DNA of 64,000 nucleotides from Liopterus haemorrhoidalis. Taxonomy: Eukaryota > Arthropoda > Insecta > Coleoptera > Dytiscidae. Position 1 is the stretch's first letter, and every line of letters begins with the position of its first letter. The DNA lies in contig OZ020611.1 in assembly GCA_963971575.1 (NCBI GenBank), positions 5,468,882 to 5,532,881 of the forward strand, written 5' to 3'. Under the pieces are notes generated by a model that saw nothing but the letters and a program-made list of their open reading frames with translations, did no database searches and was not told the origin of the DNA. Position numbers and translations under genes: made by a program. Below are positions 63,858 through 64,000 of this stretch, piece after piece.

Positions 63858-64000
63858 TGTGACAATATTTTTTAGTCATTAATATTAATTCTATGTGCAG
63901 TAATATAGTACCAAATTCTTTATATGGACGTGATATTTATATAAAAAAATTGATACCTGATATTTATTCCTTTTCCCGGTATTAAATTATTTATTTTTTG
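63858..64000. other. Non-coding AT-rich end of window
   Basis: Nothing is recognisable. Confidence 0.4.

Overview
This window looks like about 64 kb of a repeat-rich arthropod nuclear genome, most likely an insect. It is AT-rich and I found no bacterial-style gene organisation. I found no convincing exon of an ordinary host protein. Almost everything recognisable is a transposable element or its wreckage: mariner/Tc1/IS630-type elements (including a Mos1-like copy), PIF/Harbinger, piggyBac, hAT, several LINE families and many MITEs. The exact taxon cannot be read from the sequence.

Layout. 1-0.93 kb: fold-back element built from TTCATCGAAA repeats. 1.4-2.84 kb: degenerate piggyBac-like element. 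2.9 kb: candidate recursive-splicing site. 3.07-4.35 kb: Mos1-like mariner. 5.06-5.84, 8.78-9.83 and 24.45-25.51 kb: three copies of a terminal-inverted-repeat element, each carrying a different tRNA-like cassette. 6.58-8.0 kb: non-coding element with a 9-bp target duplication. 9.95-10.84 kb: internally deleted mariner. 11.7-12.2 and 23.2-24.06 kb: two broken copies of an arthropod protein family of unknown function. 13.8-16 kb: LINE 3' ends. 16.7-18.6 kb: three copies of a GACA-microsatellite repeat in alternating orientation. 19.2-20.9 kb: Tc1-like element. 21.2-23.2 kb: deleted IS630-like element with a nested MITE and a palindromic 20-bp array. 24-30.6 kb: a deep nest of LINE, mariner and MITE. 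31.5-36.6 kb: hAT relics, a DUF4817-type mariner split by a LINE, and another GACA copy. 37.6-38.7 kb: Tc1-like pseudogene with a probable small intron. 40-51 kb: mostly non-coding with RT and transposase fragments, plus a second recursive-splicing candidate at 41.5 kb. 51.2-54.4 kb: Harbinger element holding another element with a 113-124 bp minisatellite. 55.2-56.4 kb: IS630-like relic. 57.1-60.7 kb: two-gene Harbinger (MADF gene plus transposase) interrupted by an I-type LINE. 61.4-62.8 kb: GACA copy with a nested Harbinger. 62.9-63.9 kb: mariner with a long open catalytic reading frame.

The most interesting non-transposon signal is a pair of polypyrimidine-CAG|GTGAGT sites on the + strand, 38.6 kb apart. 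Each is followed 40-50 nt later by a second donor-like site, and the two 40-50-nt intervals resemble each other. This is what ratchet points with short recursive-splicing exons look like in a very long intron. If so, the whole window may lie inside one giant + strand intron, which would explain the absence of host exons.

Most reading frames here are broken. Functional statements below describe the ancestral elements, not demonstrated activity.
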